From positions 14,176,709-14,240,708 of the forward strand of contig CM057003.1 of assembly GCA_029891345.1 (NCBI GenBank): 64,000 nucleotides of DNA, read 5' to 3'. Within the stretch, counting starts at the first letter, position 1. Every line of letters starts with the position of its first letter. The translations under genes and the position numbers were made by a program. Positions 54,575-64,000 of this stretch are shown in pieces. The notes under the pieces are model-generated. The model saw only the letters and a program-made list of their open reading frames with translations. It searched no databases and was not told where the DNA came from. The DNA comes from Dryococelus australis (Eukaryota > Arthropoda > Insecta > Phasmatodea > Phasmatidae).

Positions 54575-55000
54575 TGAGCGAGGTGGCGCAGTAGTAAATC
54601 AGCCTAACTCGCATGCAGGACGGTCTGGGTTCGAATCCTGGTTCGGCATTCCTGATTTCGTTTTCTCATAGTAATTCGCGTTATTATTTCGGGGCATGTC
54701 AAACTTCAAACACGTGTGCCTCTGCAATACATTTTTTATTGGCCCAAACCGCAGGTGACACGCTCTGGTGAAACCTGCGCCAATAATAGAACACTTCACA
54801 ATCGTGTCCCCCAATCACGTGCAGTTTCAGTCGGAAAGAGAGTGAACTCGCTTTTATGAAGCAGCCAATGGAGCAACGACGTCGGCTCTAGTGTATACAG
54901 TACTGTGACGTTCAGCCTGGTGCCAAATAATAACGCGAATTTTGCATGTCCCTACCCATAGTTCCTCGGAATCACTCCAGGCGAATGCGAGGTTGTTCCG
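54575..55000 (+). mobile_element. S2 SINE split by an hAT-like element
   Basis: The head GAGCGAGGTGGCGCAGTAG and the B box GGTTCGAATCCTGG are at 54582-54642. The body resumes at 54958 with CCTCGGAATCACTCCAGGCG and ends near TCCGTACTAA, matching the minus-strand copy at 3871-4055. About 285 bp of foreign DNA separate the two parts. Confidence 0.8.
54670..54955 (-). mobile_element. hAT-like insert inside the S2 SINE
   Basis: Near-terminal TAATTCGCGTTATTATTTCG and AATAATAACGCGAATTTTGC are inverted repeats. The flanking phrase CATAG occurs on both sides (54666-54670 and 54958-54962), part of a probable decayed target duplication. The interior has several CCAAT motifs. Its right end resembles the right flank of the D1/D2 repeats. 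Confidence 0.65.
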
Positions 55001-55221
55001 TACTAAATATATTCTTTCTACACACTAGAACATTCACATAACGAATGTTAATTTTTTTTAATTATTACATTTTTTTTAAACTGGACGTACGTAAAACCAA
55101 TTAGGTAATTAATGGAGAAGTCTCGCGAATTTCTGTGGATTTTTTAACAGAAGCTCGCTTTTGAAAATTAACGTGTCCGTAACTTCACGGAGAAATTTTT
55201 ACCAGCACTTTTTTGTAAAAA

Positions 55222-55476
55222 GAAGAGATTGAAGAGCTATGGACAGGTCTTAACAGCGAGGTATTGGGAGCTGATGAGGGGGAATGGGTATGGGGCAGCG
55301 TCAGCATGAGGGAGGGGGGGGGGGGGAAATGGGAGATCCCATAGAAGACCCATCGACCAGCGGCATTGTCCAGCACGATTCCCACGTGTGGAAATCCGGC
55401 GGCCCGGCGTGGTATTGAACCCGGTTCGCCTTGATAGGATGCGAGTAATCTACCCACTACACCACTGCGACCCCCA
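55222..55476 (-). mobile_element. S1 SINE
   Basis: The minus strand reads GTCGCAGTGGTGTAGTGGG, then ATCCTATCAAGGCGAACCGG, then GGTTCAATACCACG, then the GTGCTGGACAATGCCGC body. A G12 run lies near 55314. The head has several substitutions. Confidence 0.82.
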
Positions 55477-55504
55477 GATAACTGACCACGCTCAGTCACG
55501 AGGA

Positions 55505-55882
55505 CTTAAGGCAGATTCCCACCCGCCATCTCGGATTTATGGAATTTTTTTGCCATACTGTAGAAATACAGTTTCGTATAATGTTTTTTTTTTTGGAACG
55601 ACAGAGCAGAGAGCATTGGCTATTGCATTGTCCTAGGTCAGTATTTATTGATTACTGTTGATATCGTCGCCTTTGTACTCGTTCGCAAGAAATAATCTAA
55701 TGTTTCGCCTAGACAATTACTAGATAAAGATTAATGAATGTAACGAATCTGTTGCAGTTCGACAAGGTTTGGGAAGCTGTTATTTAGGATATGTGGTGCG
55801 GGAAATTTCAATTCACCATCTGAAATAGAAGCTTTGGCGAGCTATCGATAAATCTAAGATGGCGGGCGGGAATCTGCCTTAA
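55505..55882. mobile_element. TTAA-flanked MITE (CCCGCCATCT type), 378 bp
   Basis: The ends GGCAGATTCCCACCCGCC and GGCGGGCGGGAATCTGCC are inverted repeats with only small differences, and run on through ATCTCGGATTTAT. TTAA lies at both outer edges. TTAA is the piggyBac-type target. Its CCCGCCAT motif is shared with the 17200 element. Confidence 0.85.
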
Positions 55883-55884
55883 CG

Positions 55885-56464
55885 TTAAGGTCCTTACGCA
55901 ATTGAAAACTTTAACATTTTATTTTACGTTTGCTTTCCGACATGTTGTTTCTTATGGAGCTTGACACAATGGAACTGTCAAAGGTAGAGTCGACGATTTC
56001 GAAAAGTTGAAATTTAAAGTCAAAGTCAAGCAGCCATTTTGCCGAAAATCTAAAGAGATAATTTGGAAAGTGCGTTATTTCCTCATAGGGCGATTTTAAT
56101 CTCGGTATATTATAAAAAGATTTTTTTAAAATTAAATAAATGGGAAAAAAATGTAATGTGAAGTAGAAAAATATGAATTAACATATTTTAATAAAGTAAA
56201 CAAATTAGTTTTTTTTTGTGTTGAAATAAACTTTTAATAAATATTTTAACCCTATTAAAAAAAAAAAAGGTACGTAAAATGTATTCCTGGATAATACCAT
56301 AATTATTTACATAGCAAGGTACACGTTTTTACGAAGCTTGCAGAACCGATTTTCAATTGTCTGAACTCTGACTTAACAATATTGTATTGTGTATTGGTGG
56401 TTTCGTCAGAGGAAAGGAAACGTCAAGTCAAATGAGTAAGTCTTCTATTGTGCAAGAAGCTTAA
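55885..56464 (+). mobile_element. Family K element with TTAA flanks, 580 bp
   Basis: TTAA at 55885-55888 and 56461-56464 enclose ends GGTCCTTACGCAATTGAA and CTATTGTGCAAGAAGC, an imperfect inverted repeat. It is full-length relative to 2050-2615. No coding part. It starts only two bases after the end of the 55505 element. Confidence 0.82.
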
Positions 56465-56766
56465 GTTTGTGAGGCAGTACCTCGCCCGCGCCAGTTCCAG
56501 TGCTCTCTGTGAGTGACGGGTTCGCGAGCCTTGTCGAGAGTTTTCCCCGGTGGCCACTTCCGGAACTAATGTGCGTCCCCTCGCACGCGGCGCCCGGACG
56601 AAGGTGCTCGGCCCCCGTGACCTCCAGCTGAAGCAAGCGGGAAGCCGGAAATTCGACAGACAACCTCCCCCCGCCCTGCCGGGGTCACAGTTGGCGCTCG
56701 CGACGTAATTGTATCACGGTCCACTTGACTCCACCCGCTCCAAGTGGCGCCGCCACGGTGCAGACG
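56465..56766. other. GC-rich island between two K elements
   Basis: About 300 bp rich in CG dinucleotides (CCTCGCCCGCGCC, TCGCACGCGGCGCCCGGACG), set in AT-rich surroundings. It has TTAA at both borders. The minus-strand frame 56445-56663 has no recognised domain. It could be cargo between TTAA ends, a CpG island, or part of an unrelated element. Confidence 0.45.
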
Positions 56767-57300
56767 TTAAGGCCCTTCCTTACACAGTAAAAAAAAAAAC
56801 TTCACAGCCTTTTGACATTACGTTTTCTTTCCTTCGGTGAGATCACAGATATGCAATACAATTACTGTAAAGTCTTAAGTTCACACAATTGAAAATCTGT
56901 TCTCCAGTCTTCGTAAAAATGCGTATCTTGTTACGTTAATACTCGTAGTTATATATCCCTCAGGAATCCATTTTACGTACATGCGTTTTACAACACGCGT
57001 AAGTATTTATATTAACATATATCAAAATAAAAAAAAAACTTGCCTGTTTACTTTATTTTATAAATTATTATTTCATGTGTTTTCTCTTCACATCACATTA
57101 GCTTGTGATTTCTTTAGTTTAGACGGGTTTGGTTCAATTTATCTAGATAAAAATCGTCAAATGGTAAAAAAATACTTATTCCACAAAACTTATAATAATA
57201 GATTCTCGCCTAAATGGCTGCTTAGCCTCGCCTTTTCGTTTTAACTTTTCGAAATCTTGGATTTCAAGAACGCTTTACTTTAGTTGAACTAAAAAAATGC
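56767..57300. mobile_element. Rearranged family K relative
   Basis: It begins TTAAGGCCCTTCCTTACAC and follows the left end of K to ACGTTTTCTTTCC. From about 56885 it matches the reverse complement of the right part of K (CAATTGAAAATCTGTTCT, CGTAAAAATGCG, GGAATCCATTTTACGTAC). 57215-57250 has the reverse of the AGCAGCCATTT and TTTCGAAAAGTT region. The right end is uncertain. Confidence 0.6.
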
Positions 57301-58860
57301 TGTGAAGTATGGCTGCTGAATAAGTCGCTCAATTGAACAAGGAGTAGTTGCCATTGTTTGTTTGTTTTTATTGTTTCATATATGCACAATACAAAATGAA
57401 AAGCTTCTTATACTCACAGGCAATATCGTAAATTTTTTTTTACAGTAGTTTAATTAGTATACAATTATTAAAAACATTAATAAGGAATTCAAATATAAAT
57501 TATTAAAATATTTGTACAGTAACATAATTTTTATATTAAAATTTCAGTTATTCATTACATTATGTGTTTATTATTATTATTACAAGATACCACATAAAAA
57601 CATATAAATAATACACATGACAGCAATTTGGATTGCAAGTTTTGCAAATACTCTTCCCTTACATGAATTGATTTTCACGAAACCACTCATCGAATATTGT
57701 TTACAGATTCTACCCGATATCGACAATCGGCAACTGTTCGAATACATCAATTTGAAGATGACTGGAAATGTGTAACCAAGTTTAGTTGCTGGGGTTTTAT
57801 TTACTTTTTACCGTACGAGCAGTAACGTGAACTTTAGTTTAATGGGGCGTTGTGGCTTTCCCCCCCCCCCCCTTCTGCTTCTACAAGGGTTTTTATGGTT
57901 TTTATTCTTATCGTCGCTGAAAGAAATCTGGAGGATGGCTGTTCTGTCCTGAGGCGTAACAGGGACGAAACTTTGCGCAAGTTGCCGATAGCGCCGGCGT
58001 CTTGTTCCGGGCACATTTCAAAGGCGAACTCCGGAGTAATTGGAAATTGAAGCGTGGAAGGCGGGAACACAAAAGGCTCTGTGTTACCGGCGCCGAATAA
58101 ACAACCGCGTCTGATATTTCGACATGAATGCACGCAATAACAGTGTAGGCCCCCCGGTGCTGGGTTACCGGGCTCTCAGGATAAAATAACTCTGGGAAAG
58201 GACATCAAATTAAAAAGGAGGACGATGCAATTTCTATAGCGACGCGAATTGTTTACATTAGAAAACCAAATGTTATTTAAAAAAAAAATACATTTTTAAT
58301 CTTAACAGTGTTGAACTAAATAATAGTTGAATCAAGTAATTAATATTTTAAGCAAACAGTTTTCAAATTGTTTAATAAATAATCATATTAATACGCACAC
58401 TGCAGTATATGAAATTAAATGTAAATTGAAAATATTGTAAACTTAAGTTACATGATTTATCATAGAACGCACCTACAGACTGTTGAGGCCTCTGAATTGC
58501 TGAGTGAATGTTGATAATATACTGTAGGAAGTTTTATTGCACAAAATATTGAAATAATCAGAAGACAAACACTATATTTTATTTCTTCAAAAAGCCGGAC
58601 GTTTGTGACCAACACAAAAAATCGCGGTATTTTTTTTTTTAAAGGATGATACAAGTTCGTTTTGTCGGACGCCAGGTAAGCCAATAGACAGATAGAAGGG
58701 CTCTCGTGTATGTATTTTTTCTTTTGTTCTGTAGTTTTCTCCTGCAAATTAAAGGAAAAAAGAAACGCGCAAATAACACCACGTAACTTAGGCCAAATAC
58801 TAGTTATGGACGTTGCCATCTCAAATATAGGTTCTTACTTCTTTATGCTATGCATGTTAT
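57301..58860. other. Unassigned AT-rich stretch
   Basis: Very AT-rich at 57400-57640 and 58250-58470. A C10-11 run lies near 57860. 57840-58140 is GC-richer, with frames on both strands but no domain. Confidence 0.4.
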
Positions 58861-59589
58861 GTGCGCCATGTCGATTTTAGTCGGAGCCTTAGCCCGCTTA
58901 CGTCGAACTCCGTACCACAAACTTCCTGGCGAAAGTCGAAACTCACCAGACTCGCCTATGTTTTCTTCTCGTGGACAGTGAAACTACTTCAGCTACTGTC
59001 AGATACGTTATAAAAAAAAGTCTCGATCCACGTCTGACATGTTAGTTCAGAACCAGTTTCGTGGTTGGACGATTTGAAGTCTCACGCATCGTAGGTGTCG
59101 GGACAACTTTCAAGTCTGATTGGTTGGTCCAGTCGAGTAGAAAACTTAATTATCACACCCAGACACGCGACCAATAGCCGGAGGACATTTGCAAGTTGCG
59201 TGCGTGCGTACCAAGTTGGCAGTACAGCCCGCGCGTAAGTCTTTTCGCGGGAGACAGGTGGTTGGCCACTCTGATCATCACGGCTGGATGCGTGTATTGA
59301 CGGCGGCGAGCAGACAGGCGCAGGTGCGTGTGCGCGCGCGCGCGCGCGCGGTGCACGAGGGTCGTCGACGTGGTACGTGCTTCGTCGCACCCAGGTGTCC
59401 GACCCCACGGCGCAGCTGCGCCGGCGACTTTTGGACGCCCTCTGCTGTCGCCGTCAGAGACACCATAACCCTCGCCCTCCGCCTTCGAAAGCCTTGCTTA
59501 GGATCTGCTTTTATTCCTCTTCCCGCAGCCCGTCCAGCACGTGTAACTGTAACGTTCCCACGGGTCACATTACTTTGTTCATACGCAGA
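58861..59589. other. GC-rich stretch with Z-DNA-prone run
   Basis: CG-rich from 59160 to 59560. Alternating GTGCGTGTGCGCGCGCG and on to GTGCAC at 59324-59356. A 176-codon frame starts at 59189 but overlaps a long frame on the other strand and runs into an hAT-C and a TIR-A element, so I do not call it a gene. A CpG-rich promoter cannot be excluded. Confidence 0.45.
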
Positions 59590-60035
59590 GACCCGGACAT
59601 CTCGCGCGTTCATTCGGCAACGAGCTAGACTCCACAATCCATTGTGCATTCGAGCATCAGTTACTATAGGCTATTCAAGATTAAGTCAGCACTTTTTAAA
59701 ACCCTTTCATTTGGAATAATTGTTAATAAATATATTTTATATTAGCCGTAAACGATAAAATTTAAGAGCAGTGGGAAATACACACTTTGTTTATTACTTA
59801 CATGCCAACATCTATCTGAAAAAGATGGTCAAAGGATACAAAATGGCTGAAAGGAAAAAGTTACTAGGACGTCAGAAGTGCTCACTTTACCGTGACCAGC
59901 CTATAAATGATTGGTTTTTGGGCTAGTTTAACACCAGACCAGGTAGCATGGGATTCTGTTCTTATTTTTCTTGCCGGTTCGTCATTGGTTGCAAGTAGTT
60001 CGGGGCGTGCCTAACAAACCATGGTCCAATGAAAG
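59590..60035 (+). mobile_element. hAT-C variant split by a TIR-A element
   Basis: CATCTCGCGCGTTCATTCGGC, then AACGAGCTAGACTCCACAATC, then TCGAGCATCAGTTA before the insert. After it, TGATTGGTTTTTGGGC, CCAGGTAGCATGGGATTCTG and TGGTCCAATGAAAG. The order is as at 32291-32530, where no insert is present. Confidence 0.68.
59665..59905. mobile_element. TIR-A short form nested in hAT-C
   Basis: The left end TATAGGCTATTCAAGATTAA and the right end CACTTTACCGTGACCAGCCTATA are inverted. The interior GTTTATTACTTACATGCC shows the site occupied in the 60957 copy. Confidence 0.84.
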
Positions 60036-60150
60036 TCCAAACATATTACTTCTGTTAGCCCTAAAATACCCTTATTTTGGTTAAACTGAACTTTTATTAA
60101 TTTTTTATCTGTAAATTCTGATATTTAATTTACTATTATATAAAGCCTAG

Positions 60151-60564
60151 TATAGGCTGTTCACGGTAAAATGAGAACTTTTGAAAGCCCTGCTTAAGAC
60201 CTACTTGTATGCACGTTATGTATTCTTCCTTCTTATGAGAAATTAACATTACATTTTATTCATACGTTGGTCAAGTAAAATTGTGAAATTTTTAGAAAAG
60301 TAAATATTATATACAATCTGCTCATTTTCACACTTCGATGCATCAAAGAAAACAGAAAGCGAGAAAAATAATTTAACGTATCACAAATGGTTACCTTAAC
60401 ACGTTTTATTCGACGTTAAGATATGGAACTATTTTCCATCCATCGTTACCAACTTTACTGGGCAAATGTCACTCAGTGCGCTCATTGAAATATATGCAGG
60501 CAGGGGCAGTGACATTTTTCTAAGGTTCATTTTAAAAGTGCTCGCTTCATCGTGAACATCCTTT
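60151..60564. mobile_element. TIR-A element, long form (414 bp)
   Basis: The left end TATAGGCTGTTCACGGTAAA and the right end TCATCGTGAACATCCTTTA are inverted. The long-form interior is complete, including ATTCGACGTTAAGATATGGA and CACTCAGTGCGCTC. Confidence 0.88.
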
Positions 60565-60616
60565 ACGAAATAATTGTCATGCAAAATGCTATCATAGAGT
60601 GCGCACGAATACTGTG

Positions 60617-60857
60617 CGGGGCCGCGGTGGCTGAGCGGCTTGACTGCTCACCTCCCACCAAGGCGAACCGCGTTCAATCCCCGGCCGGTCCACACCCGGA
60701 CCTTCGTACGTGGGAGCTGTGCCGGATGTGGATTTTCTCGGGAAACTCCCGTTTTCCCCGCCCCGTCATTCCGGCGCTGCTCCATTCTCACCTTATTTTA
60801 CCATCGTCGGCTCTCAACACCTAGTTGTTGAGGGCCGCCCGAATCTCTCATCTGTGG
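60617..60857 (+). mobile_element. S1 SINE
   Basis: The head GGGGCCGCGGTGGCTGAGCGG is intact, then CCTCCCACCAAGGCGAACCG, then GTTCAATCCCCGGCCGG. The body lacks the usual CGATGCCGCTGG part (GTGCCGGATGTGGATTTTCTCG). It ends AGGGCCGCCCGAATCTC. Confidence 0.9.
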
Positions 60858-60867
60858 AATTGGGTTA

Positions 60868-60925
60868 GCTTTGTTTGCACGAGCGGAGGAATATCCTGGA
60901 AGTAGAACTTTTAGCATGGCTTCAG
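60868..60925 (+). repeat. Family L short repeat
   Basis: GTTTGCACGAGCGGAGGAATA then TCCTGGAAGTAGAACTTT, as at 43010-43080. Confidence 0.45.
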
Positions 60926-60956
60926 ATCAAAGGAAATGCCACGCGATTCCGCCTCT

Positions 60957-61411
60957 GTGCACTGAGCACTTCTGAAAGCCTTCTCGTTTCGAATAGGCCT
61001 AATTTTATTTTAGCGTTAGACGTTAACTTCCAAGTGCGGTGCATTATACACACTGTGTTTATTGCTTATAGCCTGTTCACGATAAAGTGAGCACTCTTTT
61101 AATGCCCTCCCAATAAGCGTTAACCGTAATAAATATATCTTATTGCAGCCTCAAGCATTAAATTTTGATCATGGTGAAATGTATATACTGTGCTCACTGG
61201 TCACATTACAATGTTTACATTGAAAAGCAGCAGGAGGAAATTGGATGGAAGGGAAACTGTATAAGGGCCTTAAAAAGTGCTCACTTTACCGTGAACAGCC
61301 TATACATGACAATGTTTAATTGAAAAGGTAATTAAAGGATATAAAATGGTTGAAAGAAAAAAGTAACAAAGGCCCTCAAAAGTGCTCCTTTTTGCCGTGA
61401 ACGGCCTATAT
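60957..61411. mobile_element. TIR-A short form split by another TIR-A
   Basis: The left end is decayed (GTGCACTGAGCACTTCTGAAAG) and the right end is TTTTTGCCGTGAACGGCCTATA. The interior, reverse of the GTTAACGTC subtype, is broken at GTTTATTGCT/TACATGACAATG by the element at 61067-61305. Confidence 0.82.
61067..61305. mobile_element. TIR-A short form nested in TIR-A
   Basis: The ends TATAGCCTGTTCACGATAAA and CTTTACCGTGAACAGCCTATA are inverted. Removing it with one TA restores TTGCTTACATG, which matches the uninterrupted ATTACTTACATG at 59791-59802. This proves TA target duplication for the family. Confidence 0.92.
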
Positions 61412-61665
61412 ACTCTGTGGTCTAGGTTCGACGCTCTGCCTGCGGAGGAAGTACCAATAGGTAGTTGACCCCGCCACCGCTGCACAGGTGTCGTTTCCGC
61501 CGCCCCCGCCGACTTCCGGTGCGATCGACCCGTGCCTGGCCTTGGAACGATCGGATCGGCGTTAAAGTTCCCACCATCGCCAGGTTCGCCAACCCTCGCG
61601 CCTTCTTCTCCCCGTGGGAAGCCCATGCCAGCTCCCACCCGTCTCCCGGACGCCATATCGACAAA
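61412..61665. other. GC-rich stretch between TIR-A ends
   Basis: Rich in CG and CCCG. The frames at 61422-61740 on both strands have no domain. Unassigned. Confidence 0.4.
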
Positions 61666-61692
61666 TATAGACCGTTCACGGCAAACTGAGGC
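61666..61692 (+). mobile_element. TIR-A solo left end
   Basis: TATAGACCGTTCACGGCAAA then CTGAG, about 25 bp of the terminal repeat with no element interior after it. Confidence 0.6.
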
Positions 61693-61838
61693 CGTGTTAT
61701 ATTTGGTTTCGTTGTTCGTTTTGTAACGGCTAGTCTTCACACCACGACATTCGCCTGTCTAGCACGCCATACTGCTATTATTTTGATGTCATTATTCCAA
61801 AATTAAAAGTAAACACACGAAGTGTTAAAATAAACAGT

Positions 61839-62396
61839 AAAGCGGTTTTCACAACAGAGGGTTTGACTCGTCGCGTCGAGCGTCAATCAGAGCCTTGATG
61901 CTAGCGTCGAGCATCAGCCAATCAGAGCCTTGATGCTAGCGTCGAACATCAGCCAATCAGAGCCTTGACGCTAGCGTCGAGAACGTTGCTCGTTGGTTTT
62001 GACGCTCGTCGCCAGCGTCGGGGAATAAGAAGAATAACATTTCTGTACTTCTTAATAAACTGGGCGAGAATCTGAGATAAAGAACTGAAAACATACTAGA
62101 GTCAAATATTTATATTAATTTTACCTACCTTTAGGAAAACAAAATTATGTTCTCCGATGCTTTAAGAGTCGTTCATGTTCTCCGTCATCATTTTAAATTT
62201 TAATATAATACTTTTATCGAAGAAAAGTGTATATATCACTTAACAGTTTTACCAACTACACGACAAGAAACTTCACTGCATTTCATTCGTTTTTATAATT
62301 TCATTGCAAGCTTCCTCGCAGGATACTAGATGGCAGCACGGTCTATGTTAAATAGCGCTCGTCGCTAGCACGACGCTGTATTGTGAAAGCCGCTTA
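61839..62396. mobile_element. TAA-flanked MITE, 558 bp
   Basis: The ends AGCGGTTTTCACAACAG and CTGTATTGTGAAAGCCGCT are inverted repeats, bracketed by TAA on both sides. A 3-bp TAA/TTA target fits PIF/Harbinger-type elements. The interior holds a 35-bp tandem repeat and inverted GCTAGCGTCGAG / CTCGTCGCTAGC pieces. No coding part. Confidence 0.8.
61879..61985. repeat. 35-bp tandem repeat inside the TAA-flanked MITE, 3 copies
   Basis: Each unit has GCGTCGAGCATCAGCCAATC then AGAGCCTTGATGCTA. The first unit has lost a few bases. Each carries one CCAAT motif. Confidence 0.88.
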
Positions 62397-63885
62397 ACTA
62401 TTGTCAAAGGTTTTTTTCGAGGGCCGTTTAAAATTTCAAACTACAAACAAACAGAAACCATTGACTTTTAACTTAGTAATGAGGGGTATACCCTAGCGAA
62501 CATCAGGGACCCAGCCGTATGTCTGGCACTATAGTAGAATGCAAATTTTATTTGCGTGTATGAATAATTAAATCGTTGTAGCTTTCTTCTAGCGAACAAA
62601 GTATATGGCGTCCATATGCTAAGTGAAGCTTCGCCGCTCTAACGCACTAACGTATCATTGTGTGTATTACACACATTGAAAATTTCTCCCTCCCGCCCCT
62701 TATTCGCCCCTCTCAAGATCAGATATTCGTCCCACCAATCGCATTCGTTTGTTCCAAGACGTCTATCTGAGGTGCGAAGAATGTGTTTAACGAACGTAAT
62801 TAGTTTTACAGCATTGATTTGCGGACTTAGCACTGTAAACTTGTAAGAATTCTTTCAACTGACTTGTGTTACTTAACCTTTCAGTAGTTGTCCATCGACA
62901 TTTACCTGTCGCCGTTGAACAGCTAGTATCTAATTTCTCTTGGTTGTTGATTAACAGGCCTGTATGTAAATATTGTTCTCCCCCCCCCCCCTCCATCCAG
63001 GTTAGTTCCACATTTCGCTTACGTCTCTTTATTGCGCGTTGACAACAGTATTTCATCGAATATGCCTATATCCATGCGTCTCACAGAAGAAAAGTTCTAT
63101 TCTGTTGCTCTTTTAAAAGTGCAGACAGAGAAGTATGTAAAAAAAAAAAAAAAACCCCGAAACGTGGTGGAGTGCAGAGGTTGGTCGAAGAGTGCACGAC
63201 AGAACTATTTACCGGTCAGCCGTATTTCGAGGGGCATCAAATCTCCGGGGAGTGAAGAAACTCCAATTAAAATTACTAATTAAGTAAAACAACTTATTGG
63301 AAGAAGCGGCAGAGAAATAACAACGAGCAGCCTCTCGGGTTGCCATAGCGACTCGCCGACGTTTTCCAAGGGCTTCGTGAACGCCAGCGAGGGCGTATTG
63401 TGATATTTCAACCGAACCGATGTATTTGGAGATGTCGAAGAGCTGCGTGGGCGAGAGAAGCCGCTCGAAACGGAACTGTAAGACAATGAGCTGGGAAAGA
63501 GAGCGAAATGAGATGGCCTGTGGCTTCTACTGCTGGAGAAGGATCGTCCCGTGAAACGAAATGGCAGTTGTTACGTCCTCCTCAAAGGCGCGGCCATGCC
63601 GTTTCATAGTTTATTTCCCCCCCCCCCCACCTCACCGGGAGAGGAGTCTCGTCTCACTGCAACATTTCCGAGAACGCTCGTTAAAGACGGCGGTGAGGTA
63701 ATGTCCTTTTCCTCCAGGCGTAGTTTGTTTCTGCCGCCTCGCAGATGCGAAACCTCACAGCGTCCCGTAATAGTTATCACGTCACTCATTCTAATTTTGT
63801 TTTCCGTCCAAGGGGGTGACATCTGTCTGCATTTTCTGATGTTTTCCTGGTGCATTTCGTGGTGTTGTCATCAGGACGAAGCAGT
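62397..63885. other. Unassigned stretch with homopolymers
   Basis: A C run at about 62981-62990, an A run at about 63139-63153 and a C run at about 63619-63628. The opposed frames near 62639-63283 and 63551-63904 have no domain. No repeat match. Confidence 0.4.
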
Positions 63886-64000
63886 TATATGTTGTTCACG
63901 TTAAAGTGAGCACTTTTAAAAGCCTGTGCTTAAGATCGACTTGTATTCACGGCGTGTGTTCTTCCGCCTTACGTAAATTTACATTGAGATGGGCCTCCTC
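63886..64000. mobile_element. TIR-A long form, cut by the window end
   Basis: The left end TATATGTTGTTCACGTTAAAG, then AGCACTTTTAAAAGCC, then TCTTCCGCCTTACGTAAATT, matches the left third of 60151-60564. The right end lies outside the window. Confidence 0.85.

Noticed and set aside
59189-59719. 176-codon plus-strand frame, the longest in the window
   Set aside because: It is low in stops because of CG-rich sequence, has a long opposite-strand frame over it, shows no domain, and its last third runs into hAT-C and TIR-A sequence.
294-60857. tRNA genes at the A/B-box sites
   Set aside because: All ten sites continue into shared SINE bodies, lack a closed acceptor stem and carry box mutations. 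None looks like a functional tRNA.
1-64000. A self-contained novel gene system such as a defence or toxin locus
   Set aside because: There is no set of adjacent intact genes anywhere in the window. The only proteins recognised are two dead transposases.

Overview
The window looks like non-genic nuclear DNA from a large, repeat-rich eukaryotic genome, most likely an insect. The evidence is two tRNA-derived SINE families with pol III A and B boxes, dozens of short non-autonomous DNA transposons, simple-sequence runs and minisatellites, AT-rich spacers, and no run of open reading frames with a plausible bacterial or host-gene layout. A transposase relic of a Tc1/mariner type I associate with insects points the same way. 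A polyneopteran is possible but the sequence does not prove it. I found no host protein-coding gene, no functional tRNA or rRNA, no CRISPR array and no operon. The window could be intergenic or lie in a large intron.

Most of what can be explained is layered mobile DNA. The commonest family (called TIR-A here) has inverted ends beginning TAGGCTGTTCACGG, inserts at TA, and comes in about 240-bp and about 410-bp forms that share their ends. A second group (hAT-C, hAT-D, hAT-E) is 200 to 300 bp long, makes 8-bp target duplications and carries a TTCGCGAA-type motif just inside its ends. A third group is flanked by TTAA (17200-17556, 55505-55882, 55885-56464). Two 575-bp palindromic elements begin TGCCCGGTTGCACCA (13482-14056 and 46793-47366). 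One 558-bp element is flanked by TAA (61839-62396). S1 SINEs (Ser/Leu-tRNA-like head) occur eight times and S2 SINEs twice. Several further dispersed families (F, G, I, J, K, L) have two to five copies here but no classification.

Layout: 1-7000 holds SINEs, TIR-A, hAT and K copies. 7000-12800 is mostly unassigned, with a 158-bp tandem duplication. 12800-16000 holds an hAT-C element, a palindromic element and the transposase relic. 22230-26900 is the most structured part: two copies of a composite repeat flank a 1.4-kb minisatellite with higher-order order, and hAT elements sit inside TIR-A copies. 29990-36850 holds family I, whose terminal sequence has grown into a 35-bp tandem array. 41000-42200 has a second transposase relic and a composite TIR-A. 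51200-51500 has four long G/C runs. 52400-57300 is a dense run of hAT-D, hAT-C, SINE and TTAA elements. 59600-61700 has nested TIR-A copies.

No gene set works together here. The value of the window is the record of nested insertions, which gives target sites and a relative order of events. All family comparisons were made by eye inside this window only.
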